Below, one piece after another: positions 1 to 12,944 of a stretch of 64,000 nt of DNA. Source of the DNA: Catonia carolina (taxonomy: Eukaryota; Arthropoda; Insecta; Hemiptera; Achilidae); contig JAQMRL010000003.1 of NCBI GenBank assembly GCA_035578175.1, forward strand, positions 81,355,969 to 81,419,968, given 5' to 3'. Each line of letters begins with the position of its first letter. Position 1 is the stretch's first letter. The notes beneath the pieces were generated by a model, which saw only the letters and a program-made list of their open reading frames with translations, did no database searches and had not been told where the DNA came from. A program made the position numbers and the translations under genes.

Positions 1-1190
1 GTTAGTAACCCAATTGGCGGCTAGGCAATTATTAGAAAATAAACAACATAGATTATATTTACGACTATAACTATTGGACGGAAAGAAAATTCACAAAAAA
101 TACATTTTAAGTAGAAACAAATATAGCAAATTAGATCAAATAAACGTTTGAAACAAAAAAATTATTGCGCTTTTATAAATTAATTTTTGACTCAAATTCA
201 GAAAATTAGGTTTCGAACCGATACAAAGTAGGCCTACACCTGATTTAATACGATGACTTGAAATTTTCGGGTCCTATTTTTTATGGCTAGGACTCCAAAA
301 ACGGGTTTGGCTGTTGCATTTTCGTTTTCTACGCCTAAAAATTTATAAAAAAAACACTTTACGATCAAAAGCATCGACTGATGAGTCGAACAAGATTTTA
401 CAGAATGGTATAATTTTAACGACACTTCAAATTGATTAAGCAAGGTATCTTCAAAGAACCGTGCTATAAAAATACCTTAATTTTCTCTTTTCTAAATTGA
501 TTGAGAATTCGGAAAAATAGCAATGAGTGATAGAAAATCTGCACATGTAGAATTAAAAAAAACGTGACCGAATCAGTCCCGTGGGAGCTGACACCAAATT
601 CGACCAAAAAAGATCTTATCCTTTTTAATAATAGACTATATAAATGGTAATCCTATAGTAAATTTCTATTTACTTTTCTGTTTTACCTCTTTGGCTTTGG
701 GAAATTTAATTAGGTCATTAATTTATCTCTGTTAATTTTTTTGTGGAATAGTCTGTGTTACTCTTAGGTGATATTTACAACGTAAAGGATTTGATAAATA
801 TTCAGAAACTTATTAGTTCAGTTGTCAATTATTGAAAGGAAAAAATAAGGATTACATCTTCACAATTTTATTTAAATAAAAGTAAGCCATATAAGGAAAT
901 GTTTAATTCTGTCTTGAACTCAAATTACTCTATTTTTTTCAAGTAAGTAGGATAAATCACATAAAACATTTATATTGTTTAGTTAATTGGTTAACGTTTT
1001 TTCTGAATTGCGATTCTAAGACTGAAATTGCTTTTACAAAGAACATATAGATACGAAGATAAAGTTTACACTTAGAAAATCGATATAACAAATAAGTAAG
1101 TTGATATATTTCGAAGTGGTTTGCTATTGCTAGTCCAGTCGTAACAAGTTCCGGAAGTAATCGGAAGGTTGTAATTAACATAACTGGAGG
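1..1190. other. AT-rich DNA, nothing recognised
   Basis: No open frame longer than about 75 codons, no transposase or reverse-transcriptase motif and no tRNA-like box was found. The DNA is strongly A+T-rich with homopolymer runs, as in most of the unannotated parts of this window. Confidence 0.6.
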
Positions 1191-1194
1191 GAAG

Positions 1195-1380
1195 TAAAGT
1201 TACTTAAAGTTGTGCACGCATTCCTGGCGTGGTCGTCGACTAATCTAAATTAATCGAAGGGGACGCGGACGGTCCGAAGTTATAATGAAGGCAACGCTAA
1301 TGGAGCGGGCTACCGGCGCAACCACGCGCAAGCATTGATAGTGGTGCCACAAGAAGCAACACTAGAACAGACTGTACTGA
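1195..1380. other. G+C-rich patch in AT-rich background
   Basis: This stretch is visibly richer in G+C and CpG than its surroundings, with several CGCG, GCGC and GGACGCGG clusters. It has no long open frame. It could be a regulatory region, a 5' untranslated exon or an old repeat; nothing in the sequence decides between them. A perfect CRE palindrome (TGACGTCA) lies about 400 bp downstream at 1753-1760. Confidence 0.3.
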
Positions 1381-1924
1381 AATACACACTCCGACACATA
1401 AACAACTACATAGCTAATAAACATTGTTACTATTATTATTTCCACTACTAAAATACGTACAGTACCATCACCGTTTCAGTTGAACCGACTGTAGCAAATT
1501 GAGCTTTCACTATCGTGGGTCGGCAACCGATTTGACACCTCTGCTTGTTTAATAAACAATAAATACCAGACAAATTCAAATACCAAGTTCCCATTGTAGG
1601 CCAACCGACCTCGTCTTCTGTACTTTACTCTGCATCGGAACTAAGGTGTTGACAGATGAAATTATTTCCGATTCTTTACATAATGTTAATTAAAATAGGG
1701 CTCTTAATTAATTACAGCTTACATTTCGAACTTAAAATGATTTTGACGTTACTGACGTCATTCTTTTTTACAATCCAGTTATAATTAGCTGAAATTAATT
1801 TATTGTTTAATTAAGCTTTTTACTCACCCAGTATACTTTTTTCCAATAAGTGCATCGGGAATTAAAGTCAACTGATCCATAATAATTTGAATTCGTGTTG
1901 CCATGAGAGACCTTTTTTATTGGT

Positions 1925-2092
1925 TTAACTTCCGACTGTTCTGCAATTATTGCTAATGCAGATGGTGAAGGATTTAATGATTTTTTGTAACGTATGAAAA
2001 TATGCCGTGCCTGAATGGGATTCAAACCCAAGACCGCATTATGAAAGGCGAGCACGTTACTAACTACGCTAATGCGGCCGGTGGCAATGGTA
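1925..2092 (-). mobile_element. SINE-C, diverged copy (tRNA-derived)
   Basis: On the minus strand this carries a tRNA-like head with an A-box-like segment near 2070 and a B box (GGTTTGAATCC on the minus strand, one base from GGTTCGAATCC) near 2018-2028. The head, and the stretch with a T-run and ATATTTTCATA that follows it, match the copy at 49777-49974. The distal tail is not recognisably shared, so this is either an older copy or a different subfamily. It is not a working tRNA gene: the cloverleaf is degraded and the homology runs far past the acceptor end. Confidence 0.7.
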
Positions 2093-2130
2093 GACCGTGT
2101 AGTATATGAGTACAATCATGCACTTTTGAG

Positions 2131-2482
2131 TATGCAGTCCATAAATCGCTTAGAAGTGTCTGAAATGTGGGTGTTTAGAAAAATGCTTCGGATTTCATGG
2201 ACCAGTCATGTTACCAATGTGTAAATTTTAAGACGTATGGGTGTGGACCGTGGGTTGATGGATATAATCAAAAGAAGAGACTGCCTAACTCGGTCATTTA
2301 TTTAAGAGTGATAAATATGAGTTTCTTAGATTGATTCTCGAGGGTTAAGTTGAAGCAAGAACAGGCCTGGATGAAGAATATGATTATGGTTGAAGAATAC
2401 TGGACAAACTTCAGGACGTATACTCTTTTGAATGTGACTTATGATAGAGAGCAATTTGTAAGTGTTGTGACCAACCTTTAGC
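2131..2482 (+). mobile_element. RTE-like LINE, decayed RT C-terminal segment
   Basis: One frame reads INRLEVSEMWVFRKMLRISW, then TSHVTN, a stop, ILRRMGVDRGL and IKRR. This matches the conserved C-terminal block that follows the reverse transcriptase in arthropod endonuclease-reverse transcriptase proteins (general pattern RLEAFEMW, RRMLRISW, RVTNEEVLRRM, IKRR). Further down, an LKQEQAW-like stretch and VVTNL correspond to the end of the same protein after frameshifts. Stops and frameshifts show it is dead. The 5' part (endonuclease and RT palm) is missing, as in a 5'-truncated insertion. Assignment to RTE rather than a neighbouring clade is by recalled family pattern. Confidence 0.75.
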
Positions 2483-2837
2483 CATGAAGTCGGGATTATA
2501 AAAAGAAAAATATTAGGATGTGATAGCAAGGAAATTCTTTAAAAATATGTATTAGTTTTGATGATGGATTTGTACTAACTTTATCATACACCAGAACTTA
2601 TTAAACCGCAGAAATTTTAAAGAATCTTATTCTTATTAACATAATAGTACATAAAATGTACTAAAATTACCTGTTTTATGTCACCATATTTTAAACTAAA
2701 TTTAATTAATATGAACGAACATGTAGAAATGAAATTTCTTTGGGCAGTGAAGGGCTGTTCTGTTCTCTTGAGGATAAGATCAGGAGTAACGTTGCAAATA
2801 TTTAGCCTGAAGACGTAGATTAATGAGTACATAATCA

Positions 2838-2992
2838 ACTGGTGTAGTCATCTACAGCGCATCAAGGGAAGCCATTTGCCTAGATGGGCAGTGAATTAAA
2901 GTCAAATGATCGAAGAGGTGTTGGTCGTCCGAGGAAAAAGTGATTTCCGGAAAAAGCAGTACTGTGAAGTGAAGAAGAAGAAGATGAACAAA
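2838..2992 (+). mobile_element. LINE 3' end (GRPRKKW with acidic tail)
   Basis: A frame contains RRGVGRPRKK, a stop where W is expected, then FPEKAV and, after another stop, a run of GAA/GAT codons (SEEEEDE). Basic GRPRxRW motifs followed by a GAA-rich end are typical of the extreme C-terminus of LINE endonuclease-reverse transcriptases. It lies about 350 bp after the fragment at 2131-2482 on the same strand; whether both derive from one insertion is unclear. Confidence 0.55.
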
Positions 2993-2999
2993 TCTTTTG

Positions 3000-3745
3000 T
3001 TAATATTTCCTGTAGTTTGGGTAGGAGAAAAATTATTATAATTAATTTTTAGAGAAGATAATTAAAGTACATTAATTAAATGTAAAAATTCTATTCCAGA
3101 TTCAAAATTAAAACTTCAAATAATATTTCAGAGAAGAATATTGTTAACGATATTAAAATTATTGCAATACTATTAAGAATATTAAAATATTAAGAAATAA
3201 TATGTTAGGTAAGAGTTGATTGTAAATAAAGTTACAAAGAAGGATAAAAATTACGAAGAAAAGTCTGATTCATTTGAAAAATCCACATTAAGAATCGGAT
3301 GATAAGTACAGTTATAGACCTATGTATAATAATTGCTTTATGCTTAAGGAACAAAGAAAAGAAAGTGAGGGAAGGGTGGAAAACAATAAAGAAGAATTAA
3401 AGTGAAGATGAAGAATAATGAGCAAGTGAATGGAGTGATTAAAAGAAGATCAAATCTGGTTACAATCAGTGACACGGCACTAGGATGACGAATGTTCCGT
3501 TTTTCTCTCGTTTATACGGTTTACGTGATAAAATATTATCCGCTCTTACCAGCGCCATAAAAAACGCCCTACTCGTTTTTAATCTTTGTAACACGTAATC
3601 AATAACTCATAAAAACCATATCTAATAATTTAACACATTTTAATGAAACCATTGATGATTTTCTATGAATACACTAAACATAAAAATCGTATGTAAAACA
3701 CTCACACGCCTTTCTTTTGCTAATGTAAATAATGAAACATATTAT
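3000..3745. other. AT-rich DNA, nothing recognised
   Basis: No motif or repeat shared with the rest of the window was seen. Part of 3340-3440 is purine-rich (GAA, GAGG) and may be an old LINE tail. Confidence 0.4.
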
Positions 3746-3749
3746 AACT

Positions 3750-4131
3750 TATAATGCCAAATAGACAGAGTATTAAATTACTTGCTCTCAATCGGTTATT
3801 TCCAGGGTTACAAAAAATAGTTCTGTTTCTTATCACGTGATCAGCCAATTAAATGACTGAATCATTTAAGAACAGAATAGGTAGAGGTGTAAAAGACACT
3901 AATCAGCGTTATCTTCTCTAAAAGTAATAAATTTCATTATACAGTGACACCCTTTGGTAAATAAAGTGAAGATATCATTTACAGGGCGAAACATGTGCTT
4001 TTCAGAGAGCCGGGCATGCTAATTAGCATACTTTTCAACTCAATGAGGAAGGCATAGCAAACGATTTACTTAGTAAAGTCTCTAAAGGTTCAAATCAGCC
4101 TTTCGGTTGATGACCCAAAAAACAACAACAT
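3750..4131 (+). mobile_element. SINE-A copy 1 (diverged)
   Basis: First of five copies of a ~390-bp interspersed repeat (others at 32494, 39712, 44783 and 52824). Diagnostic blocks are TTCTGTTTCTTATCAC, CAGCCAATTAAATGACTGAA, GTAGAGGTGTAAAAGACACT, TTCATTATACAG, GTGCTTTTCAGAGAGC and the 3' end AGCCTTTCGGTTGATGACC followed by an A/C-rich tail. The 5' 60 bp are strongly diverged and an internal part near 4050 is shortened, so this is an older copy. No target-site duplication is visible. Confidence 0.8.
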
Positions 4132-4139
4132 TAAAACGT

Positions 4140-4905
4140 ATGTTTAATCATGAGTGAATAACGCCGAAAGTAAATAAAACTTTGATCGACTTAAAAATAC
4201 GAAAAATCTGTAATTGAAGTTAAACTAAGCTCTAGAAAAATTGAACTTTATAATTTTTTTAATTTTCTATAACTCTTAAATTATATGCCCTTTTGCCCTT
4301 AAAATGAATTTAAACGCAATATATTTTAAAATGCACGTAGACGTATAAAATCCAATCTTATGAAACCAACATTTTTACCAGGTTCAATGATAGACTACGG
4401 AAAATTACTAATTGAAGCTAAACTAAAAAAAATTAAATACAAGTTGGTAGGTATTTTAATTTTCTACAACTTTAAATATATGTACACTTTGTGTTAAAAT
4501 ACGTATTAAAACCCCGTAATCTTAATAAAAAACGTTTTTTTGCAACAGCATCCCTCCCAAATTTCAACAGACGTGTCACTTACCCTATTTTGCAGAACAC
4601 AAAAAATGTAGTAAATTAGGCAATTTTAACAAATATCGTAAGTGCCGTTTTTGAGAGAATCGCAAAAAAGTGAAGAATTACACTATAAAAACTACAACTT
4701 TCGGTTAACCGATATTGATGAAAATGTTCGTTTCGGGTGTTCCTGAGATATTTTATTTATACGCTAATGCACGTGCACGCCGAGACCAATCAGTAAAAAC
4801 ATGTTTATTTGTGATCGGGGAACTGAAAACTTGTATTTCTAATGAAAATTCGATTTCGAAAAATCGACAAAAAACAATATTTTCCTTCCTTATTGGCCTA
4901 TATTA
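4140..4905 (+). repeat. Repeat Q copy 1, with internal duplication
   Basis: This AT-rich repeat recurs at 6270-6600, 26990-27600 and 29070-29540. The second half has the best preserved block: GCGATT/ATCGCAAAAA, a TTTCGGTTAACCGAT element, GATGAAAATG, TGAGATATTTT, TAAAAACATGTTT and GTATTTC near the end. The first half appears twice in tandem here (about 4190-4370 and 4380-4560), each unit with AATTGAAG, TAAACTAA and TTTTCTA. The 63-codon frame at 4715-4906 lies inside the repeat and is not evidence for a gene. Class of element unknown; no terminal inverted repeats or transposase motif were found. Confidence 0.65.
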
Positions 4906-4909
4906 ATAT

Positions 4910-6265
4910 AGAGAAAGATAAAATAAAAATATTTCCATAAATTTCATTGAAAAAAATAGTTTCAAATGAATTAAAATATATTTTTTTTATTTAACCAACA
5001 GAGCTGAAAAAAATCACCTAAAAATATTGAAATTTATTTTTGAATTTTTTTTAAATTTATACCTACTGATGTTAGGTGTGATTATAAAAAAAGGTATAAA
5101 TAAATTTACTTTACTAAAACAGAACCTGAATTTTATACTAGAACCATACAATTAATTACTTAAAGTTAAAAAAATTCATACATGAAATTAGATTTTCAAT
5201 TTTATAATTGTTTTGAAAATAATCAAACAAAAAAAAAAAGTTGGGTATGGGTATAAATATTTATGTAACTTAAACGTAAATAATTTTGATATTAAATTTA
5301 TGAAAGTGGAAGAGATCAAAATAATAGTTGAAATTAACCAACCGTTCAAATTTGAATTGGCTGAAATTATTTTTAAACAATAATACTGTCAATCTATAAA
5401 TACACATGTATGACTAATGTAAATGAAGAACGTGTGTAAACGCATGAATAATAATTATGAATGGTAATGAAAGAGAATGATGAGGGGAAAGAGTGAGTGA
5501 ATGCGAGAGAGAGAGAATCTGTGATTGACTGTATAAATATATGAGAGATTAAATTGTAACTCGTACCGATACAAATTTAGATAATTTCATTAAAAAACAT
5601 AAACAAACGTCTGTTTTGGATACGTTCAAAATCATTTCATTACATGATCGGCTAATTTTACCACTGACGTACTAAAGTTAAAATATCTACTAGTTAAACC
5701 ACTCAAAACCCATGAGCGCAGTAGATATTAAATTATCAAAATTTAAAGCAAATATTAACTCAAAATATATTTGAAAAAATTTATAAAATGTCATAGCACA
5801 CAACAACCCCGTTAATCCGAAATTTTAGATGATTAGTAAAAAATGTTTTTTTGTCTTTAATTTTTATTACGGTACTGTACATTGAGCTGCACAACTTCCG
5901 TATTTGATATTTAAATAACGGTGGGGAGTTTCACTTTAAGAAGAAGAGGTAGGCCTACCCAGTGGTACATTCTCCGTTCAAAACTCGGGTATTGTCCGTT
6001 ATTCAGACCAAGAGGTCTCTACTCCATTTTCGCTTTAAACGACGCACATTTGGGAAGTTACTTGTAGCTAGATTACGGGCTGGTTGGTTTGGATGATCAT
6101 CTAGTCTTTTGTGAAATGTACTATACAAGGATGCTGTTAGCTCCATTACTGTAGGAATTTTAAAATCGTCGTGGTGGGTATTATTGCTTACATAAAACGA
6201 AGCGCCAGACGCAAGTCTTAAAAATTTTTATTGAAAGTAAACAATGTAAAACGAAAAACATAAAA
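4910..6265. other. AT-rich DNA, nothing recognised
   Basis: Homopolymer-rich DNA without coding or repeat signal, apart from a short purine-rich stretch with (GA)n at about 5465-5520 and a slightly more G+C-rich stretch at about 5930-6130. Confidence 0.5.
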
Positions 6266-6269
6266 AATT

Positions 6270-6600
6270 TTAATCATGAATGAATAACGTATAATGAAAA
6301 TCAACCGCAGTTTGATTTAAAAATACCGAAAGTCACTAACTGACGCTAAACTAGGCTCTGTTGAGAAAAATACTTGAAATAAAAGTTGTTGAATTTTTAT
6401 TTTCTATATAACTGTAGTTATTTGTGTACTTTAATTGAAATATGCACACCACGAATACAATCTTTAAATAAAAGAATTTTTTTCTGATTTCAACGAAAAA
6501 ACCGCACTATTATGACGTAATACTTTTAAAAAAATTTTTGTCGATTTTATGCCACAATCTTAAAAACTCCAAAGGATTTTTGTGTAAAGTGTCTCATTTC
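6270..6600 (+). repeat. Repeat Q copy 2 (partial)
   Basis: It begins with TTTAATCATGAATGAATAAC, almost identical to the start of copy 1 at about 4143, and continues with the TTTGATTTAAAAATAC, CTGACGCTAAACTAGGCTCTG and TTTTATTTTCTATA blocks. The distal half with the GGTTGACCGAT element is missing or unrecognisable. Confidence 0.6.
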
Positions 6601-6609
6601 GTACATATC

Positions 6610-7955
6610 AATCAAGGAAATTTAGTAATAAGTCTCTTAAAATGTGCTGCTTGCAAGTAAGTTAAATTTCTATGAGCAGTGAAATTCTTAAGCTATTTTC
6701 AATAATAGTATTTTTCTACACTCATTACTAATAAACCGGACGCTCTCATGCGAATTTAAAATAGCCTTCTATTGACATACCTAAGTCACCTATTGTTATT
6801 TCGATGAACTAAGTGTTAGGTTACGGGGAGGAAAATTCCTAGATTTTAGATATTTGCAGAATTTAAATTTTTTTAAATTATGTTTTTGTAAATTTTAATT
6901 CTGTTCTTAAGGAATATGATAAAATAGGCTCACGACATTTTATTATAAAAGAATAAACTCAACAGTTGTGTGAATCCAGGTATTGTTTTATATCGATCGG
7001 ATAAGATAACTGTGTGTATGTGTGAATGTGTGTGTATGTATGTGTTTATGTGACCCATATAAATATAGGTACATAATTCCAGTATATCTGTAATATAATA
7101 CATAGAAGTTGTTTGATCTGCCTGAGGCTACGTTTAATATGTTACCCGCAGGTGTTTGGTTTAGGTAGACGGTGGTAACCTTACGATAACCAGTGGCGCC
7201 TTCTATTACTTAAGGAATATGAGACGGGTTTCTTTATATTTCTTTTTCATTTTCTTCTATTTATTCCCTTTAGAATGTACGTTAATTCTAAGGAGGATAG
7301 CATTAACGTAAAGAGAACGAAAATATTATTGTATTTGAAAAATTTCAGATAGTTATAAAAAACAAGTAATAAAAGAATAAGATTTTATGAGTGTGAAAAC
7401 GAAAATTTATTTCCATCAATAGAATAATAATTACTATTATTATTCTAATAGTAATATTCTAATAGTAATAGTATCAATAATTGGGATGCCAAATTAAAAT
7501 GTATTTATACTTTCAAAATAGACAGAGGAAAATAAATTAAAATTAAAAAAAAATAATTAAATTTTTATTCATTAGTAAATACAGAGGTTGATTAAATGAC
7601 ATTAAATTAAAATTATGAATGAAGTTTTTTTAATATGTTCAAAAATTAGAGGCAGGTGGTTTAATGAGAGATAACCGAATTTAAGTTAAAATTAAAGATG
7701 AAATACTTAAATTTTTATTATAGAAAAATTACCAAATAAAGGTATTGGTTAATAGAAAGAATCGTAGAACCGTATAACAGCAGCACTGCGAGTGTAAAAG
7801 GTTGGTTGTCCGAGAAAATGTCGAATAATGAGGTATCACTGGGAGTAAACTGTAGAAGAAAACTCATTATAATGCTTCAACAGAAAAAAGGAAAACAATA
7901 TTAGGAACGTAATGAGATTTACATGTATTGATATAATTGCAAAGGTATGGGAGAT
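6610..7955. other. AT-rich DNA with a short GT-rich microsatellite
   Basis: A degenerate (GT)n/(GTAT)n stretch lies at about 7012-7055 and imperfect AATAGT repeats at about 7430-7475. Nothing else was recognised. Confidence 0.5.
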
Positions 7956-7959
7956 GTCT

Positions 7960-8260
7960 GGTAGTAATACAAAATTCAATGAAGATGAACTATTGGCGTT
8001 GGAGTTGCGGAGTGACAAGATCTTAGAGATTTAGAAATGTGGTTGTCAGGGTATTTTGGAAACAATGAAGTTTAAAAGTTAAATTGGTATGGGCACGTGA
8101 GGAGGATGCCTGAAGGTAGATAGCCCAAAGTGATATGGAGACAATGGGTTGGAGAGGAAGACCTATATTGTTCTGAAGAATGCTCTTTAAGTTTAGAGAC
8201 TTCAGGAAGGATGACTGGCAAGATAAATTTGAATGGAGGTTCTAATATGAAAAACTTCGG
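7960..8260 (+). mobile_element. LINE C-terminal fragment (WYGHVRRMPEGR)
   Basis: A frame reads LNWYGHVRRMPEGR, a stop, PKVIWRQWVG, and in a shifted frame DDWQDKFEWRF. These are the WxGHVxRMPExRLPK and DWxDRxxWR blocks found near the C-terminus of many insect endonuclease-reverse transcriptases. The upstream sequence is too decayed to read. Pseudogenic and 5'-truncated. Confidence 0.75.
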
Positions 8261-8264
8261 AAGA

Positions 8265-9320
8265 TTTAGTTCATATATATTTAAATTTATGATTCCATTA
8301 TAAATAATTCCGATGGTTAAGATACTAGGTAAGAGAGAAATGGGAAGGCCAATGAACCTGAACTTAAAATAGTCAATAAAAATACCAAATTTATTAAAAA
8401 AGAAGGTATGAAAAGACAATGTGAGGCATCCTATCGAATATTATTTAGTTGGTAATATATGAAGAAACTTAATTTCGCTTTAAGAAACACTTGAAAAACC
8501 TTATAAGTATAAAAATAAATGTGCTGTATGTAATTTTGACAAGTATATCCTGCATAGAATCCCATAACTAAAGTAACAATAACCTTTTACATTGTACGAG
8601 ATATCAGTTTAGATCAGTAAGCTGTCATATTTTTCAAGTAACGAAAAATGGAAACAGTCATCAGAGTGTATGTACTTTTATAAAATAGACTTTGCAATTT
8701 CTAAGCCATACAATTATTAATGAACGTAAGGTATATCTTTGTTTGTATTTACACACTGCATCATTCTGACAAAAAATAAAGATGCCGCTAAATAGGGGAA
8801 GAAGTGGACGGATGGTTATCTTTAAGCAGACACTCGACCGGACGATTTCTTGTTTCTTCAATGAGCTAAGATTCATATCTTTTAACCCTTAGCCTTCAGA
8901 AAGAGGATGCTATTACCCTCGGCTTAGTACTCGTAGTTTCCCTTTATTTTTCCCTGGAAAGGAATATGAGTGTGTACTTAGCTCATACTTTCTTATCAGA
9001 AGAAACATCATTTCATCATATCTTGTTAAGTTATTTTGTTGACAACATCCTTCAAAAATTAATTGTCAAACTTCGAGATTCCAATTTCAGGAATTTTTAA
9101 GTAACCGATTTCTTCCTAATACTTAACTTTCTTGTACGATAATTCACGAATACAAGAAGATTTCATCGCTCGTGGAATAGAGATCAACTGAACTGATATA
9201 AATATATTTTCTAATTTTTCTTTACTACCGTCAATAGGTATCATACTCAAGATTATTATTATTATTAATTTCTGCTTTCTTTTTTTTCCAAGTAATATGA
9301 ATTTAGATATTATACATTAG
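8265..9320. other. AT-rich DNA, nothing recognised
   Basis: The 115-codon minus-strand frame at 8072-8419 overlaps the LINE fragment on its opposite strand and has no recognisable domain. No other signal was seen. Confidence 0.5.
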
Positions 9321-9324
9321 AAAA

Positions 9325-10125
9325 ATTAAATACCTTAGTTTTCATCTTGACAAACGTCTAACCTTGAAAACAGATTTACAGAACAAAAATAAACAATTAA
9401 ACACAAAATTTAAACAATTTTATTGGATTCAAGGAAAACGATCTATACCCACATTAAACAACAAATTACTATTTTAAAAACTTTTTGGGCTTATGGATTC
9501 AATTGTGGAGGACGGCAACTCACTCCAACATAGAAATTTTGCAAAGATTTCAATCTAAACTACTCATAAATTATTCCCTTAGTATATAGCAATTAAAGTA
9601 CAACACGCAGATTTAAAAATTCCAACAATTCAAAAAGATATTCACGCATTCAGTACAAGATACCAACAAAGACTTTAATTACGCTCAAATCATCTTGCCA
9701 TCTCACTTATAAATATTTCAAATGACACTTGTCAACTGAAACGAAGACAACCTAAGAACTTATTTTAATAAAATTCAATAAAACTTATGAAATAAATTTA
9801 TGAAGAAACTCACTGGGAGGTTTTCTTTGGTCATGACAAACTTTGGTCAAAAGCAAACTCATCTGCTTATTTTTCTAAATAAGAATGGAGTGTAGATATT
9901 GTTGTATTAAGCCTATATTAAAAAAACTTTTAAAAAACATCAAATTTTTTTATGCGTACTAACAATGATATTTTAATTTTATTAAATTTACGATTGTATT
10001 TAGTTCTAGGCTATATGGAGAGGGGTATCATTGAATATAATTATGTTCCAAGTATTTCATATGACTATTTCTAATCTGGTTTTAATGTTTTTTTAATTGT
10101 AAATTACAAATAAAGAATTTAAAGA
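9325..10125 (+). mobile_element. Jockey-clade LINE copy A (3' end, decayed)
   Basis: The start reads KYLSFHLDKRLT, then QNKNKQLNTKFKQFYW, NNKLLF, and after frameshifts the LKTFWAYG (YKxxLKPxWTYG) block, ending in RRQPKNLF plus stop near 9765. Residue by residue this parallels copy B (KYLGLHLDRRLTW, KPVWTYG), so both are the region C-terminal to the RT palm. The 3' flank ends at about 10125 in TACAAATAAAGAATTTAAAG, much like the end of copy C. Several stops and frameshifts show it is inactive. The palm with the catalytic FADD motif is absent through 5' truncation. Confidence 0.85.
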
Positions 10126-10129
10126 TAAA

Positions 10130-12940
10130 TCATTGTGGAATTTTAAAACTGATAAACTATTTTCAGTGAGTAATGCAATTGTAAAGTCTTTGTTTTATTT
10201 ACAGAATTTATCTAAGATCTGTTCTTTACAGTATAAATATATATGAATCTCTCAATGGAGATTTAAAAACAATACTGTACATCTAATTTGTACAGTTTTA
10301 TATTTCGTTACAAATATAATGAAGCTAAATTTTCAAAATAAAAGTAAAAATTTAAGTTAACTGAACATATAAGTTAGGGTCTCTGTTTTATTTAGCCTTC
10401 GTATTGTAGTGCCGCTTATGGTCTTATAATTTTCGTACGATTCTATTAGTAAATTAATTTAAAGTCTTTATAAATAAACATTTTACTAAATTTGCACAAT
10501 AATTCATAAATATTTATTTTTATCGGCCTACTATGAATAAGATGCAACGAATGAAATAAAATCACAAAAATATACACACTGTTTTTCACCAAGATAGTTG
10601 AGGTTTTCCTTAACTTCGGGAAATTTTAAAAGAAATATTTTTTTTAAATTTAAGCAAATTTTATGAATTAGGAACACATAAGACTAAACAAATACGGGAG
10701 ATTTTATGTAAAAATATATTTTAATACCGTGATCTTTCGCTAAGCGAGAAAAATTACCCATGACTTTGAAACACTTAACGTATTATCCAATGTTCCAACC
10801 GATCTGTACCTAAAGTAACCAGATATAGTGCAGAAAAGTTGCCAATCATTTCTCGAATACAGTTTTCAAAAGTAAATTCTTGCGACCATTACTAATTCCC
10901 GAAGTTAGTCCTACGTATCCAATACAGGATGACTGTCGCGTCTCTTACGGTAAAGACACATTTCTTAAATTTTACTTTGGGTTACAAAACAGATCTCAAG
11001 ATCATAGTAGTTTTTCTGAATACGCAACATAAATTCTGCCGATCTACGAGAAATCTCACGAAGACGGCTGAAATCTCTATGGAGTACACTGCATTAACAC
11101 AAATGTAGTAGTAAAAAGTTAATTTAAATTTAACACAATTTTAATTTTCTGGAGCACTTTCACTGGGTGTTGGTCCGCTTCTAAGTAATTTTCACCATTT
11201 TTTTTTAATTCAATACGCATTTTGATAATTTTTCTAGTTGTCTTTGAACAGTTGCAAAAGTAGATTAAATATATATTTTTTAAATATTGTGAATTTGTAA
11301 AGATAATCCAGTAATTTACGTTTAAATTAGACGTTAAATTTTTATAATTTAATAAAAATTACTATTATTTTCAAGGATACGTTTATTACAAAAAGAACAC
11401 AAGTAACAAAAAATATGTAGGCTGTTACTATAAAAACTTAGGTAATAAAGCTATTTGAAAAGTTACATCTTTATCAGCGTTAAGTATCTTTTAAGTACAT
11501 AAATAATGGACGTAGACGATAAGTTGACAAAAATGGATCATGACAAGATGGTGTTCTGTAAAACCCTCTTCTAACATCAATACTACAAACCATTTCTAAC
11601 GTCTAACCGACCCACATTGTTTCTGATGATGGGGCACAAAAAATAGCAATACATAAAAACAAGACATTATGTCCTTTGTTCATTGTGTGGGGTTGGTACG
11701 ATATAACTCAAGCAAACCACCCTCGCCAGGTGTTACAGGTAAGGGCGTGCTAGAAGCGAAGCTGTCACGCGCCCTTCAATGGACCTAAGGGCTATTTCTA
11801 TGTAATTTGTGTTTAGGGCTATTTATTTCTTGTATGCTCACGCGCGGAGTCCTTATTTTGTGTTGTACAAAAATGTTTTCGATTCTTTATCGGACTAACC
11901 GAGGGATGGTTTACCTTATTCTTTGTTACTTTTTGACCGTTAAATTGATCGGTAATGGTTACAAAGCAAAACGTATCTATGTTTTCTTTGTGATCGGTCA
12001 GTTTTTCAAGAATCCGATGATAGGAAAACAAACAAAGAAATTTTTAGGTATTCTTGACTAAAGATACTTTAATCACAATGAAATTCTTCCAAGTCTTCAC
12101 ATTTTTCTTTCTCTATGACTGAGGTCTTGAACAGTTAGAACAACATTACAAAGATCTGAACTGAACGTAATTAATTTTACTTATATAGTAGATTTATAAC
12201 TTTTGTATCAAGTAAAGTCCGATGTTGTCCTAGTTGAATTCAAATGAATATCTTACTTAAATTACCTTAAAACACTTAAGAAGAACTGTAATATATCAAA
12301 TCAAGACAAAATTTTAAGATTTATTGTAATTCAGTAATTGATAATTATGTTCAAATCATATATAAATTTTAGCATCTCATCGTCAATATCTGAATTGTAA
12401 ACTTTGTCGTTCAATTAGCTGAAAAGAAAATTTCTGAAAAATTAGGTACCTGCAGAAGCGAGAAATCATTCAACCAAAACCCAAAAGTTTTGAGATGTCT
12501 CCTATTTAGAACAGAAGGGAAATTTCGTGTAAAATAATATTGATGATCAAAGTAAAAATATATATATTTAATAACTCCATTTCGTAATAACTTTTCAAGT
12601 GGCATTTGGGTAAGCCTTTATATTTGAGCTAATAAAAGTAACACTGGTTGGGTAAACAAATTTGTGTGACAACCAAACATTAAAAATAATATAAGTACAC
12701 TAATATCCGTGTTCAAATTCATCCTAAAAGAAAATATACGATAAAATTGGGTAGTTTTTCTGAAAATATATAGTTTCCGATTTACAGTTTTTCTTTTAAA
12801 CAAGTTTATACAGTAAAAATTAATTTAGATAATATGGCAGTTGTAGAAAATGAATAATTTCCATATCATTAAATCTACTCAAGGCTTATTAAAAATTTTG
12901 TGAGTTTTGAGTAATCCACATCAATTGTTAAGGGTATGAT
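10130..12940. other. AT-rich DNA with one G+C-rich patch
   Basis: No transposon or gene was recognised. The patch at about 11690-11790 is richer in G+C and contains CAGGTAAGGG, which resembles a splice donor, but no convincing exon precedes it. Opposed open frames at 11807-12061 (+) and 11819-12031 (-) have no recognisable content. Confidence 0.4.
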
Positions 12941-12944
12941 TTTT

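Noticed and set aside
8072..8419. 115-codon minus-strand frame
   Set aside because: It overlaps the antisense of a LINE C-terminal fragment and has no recognisable domain.
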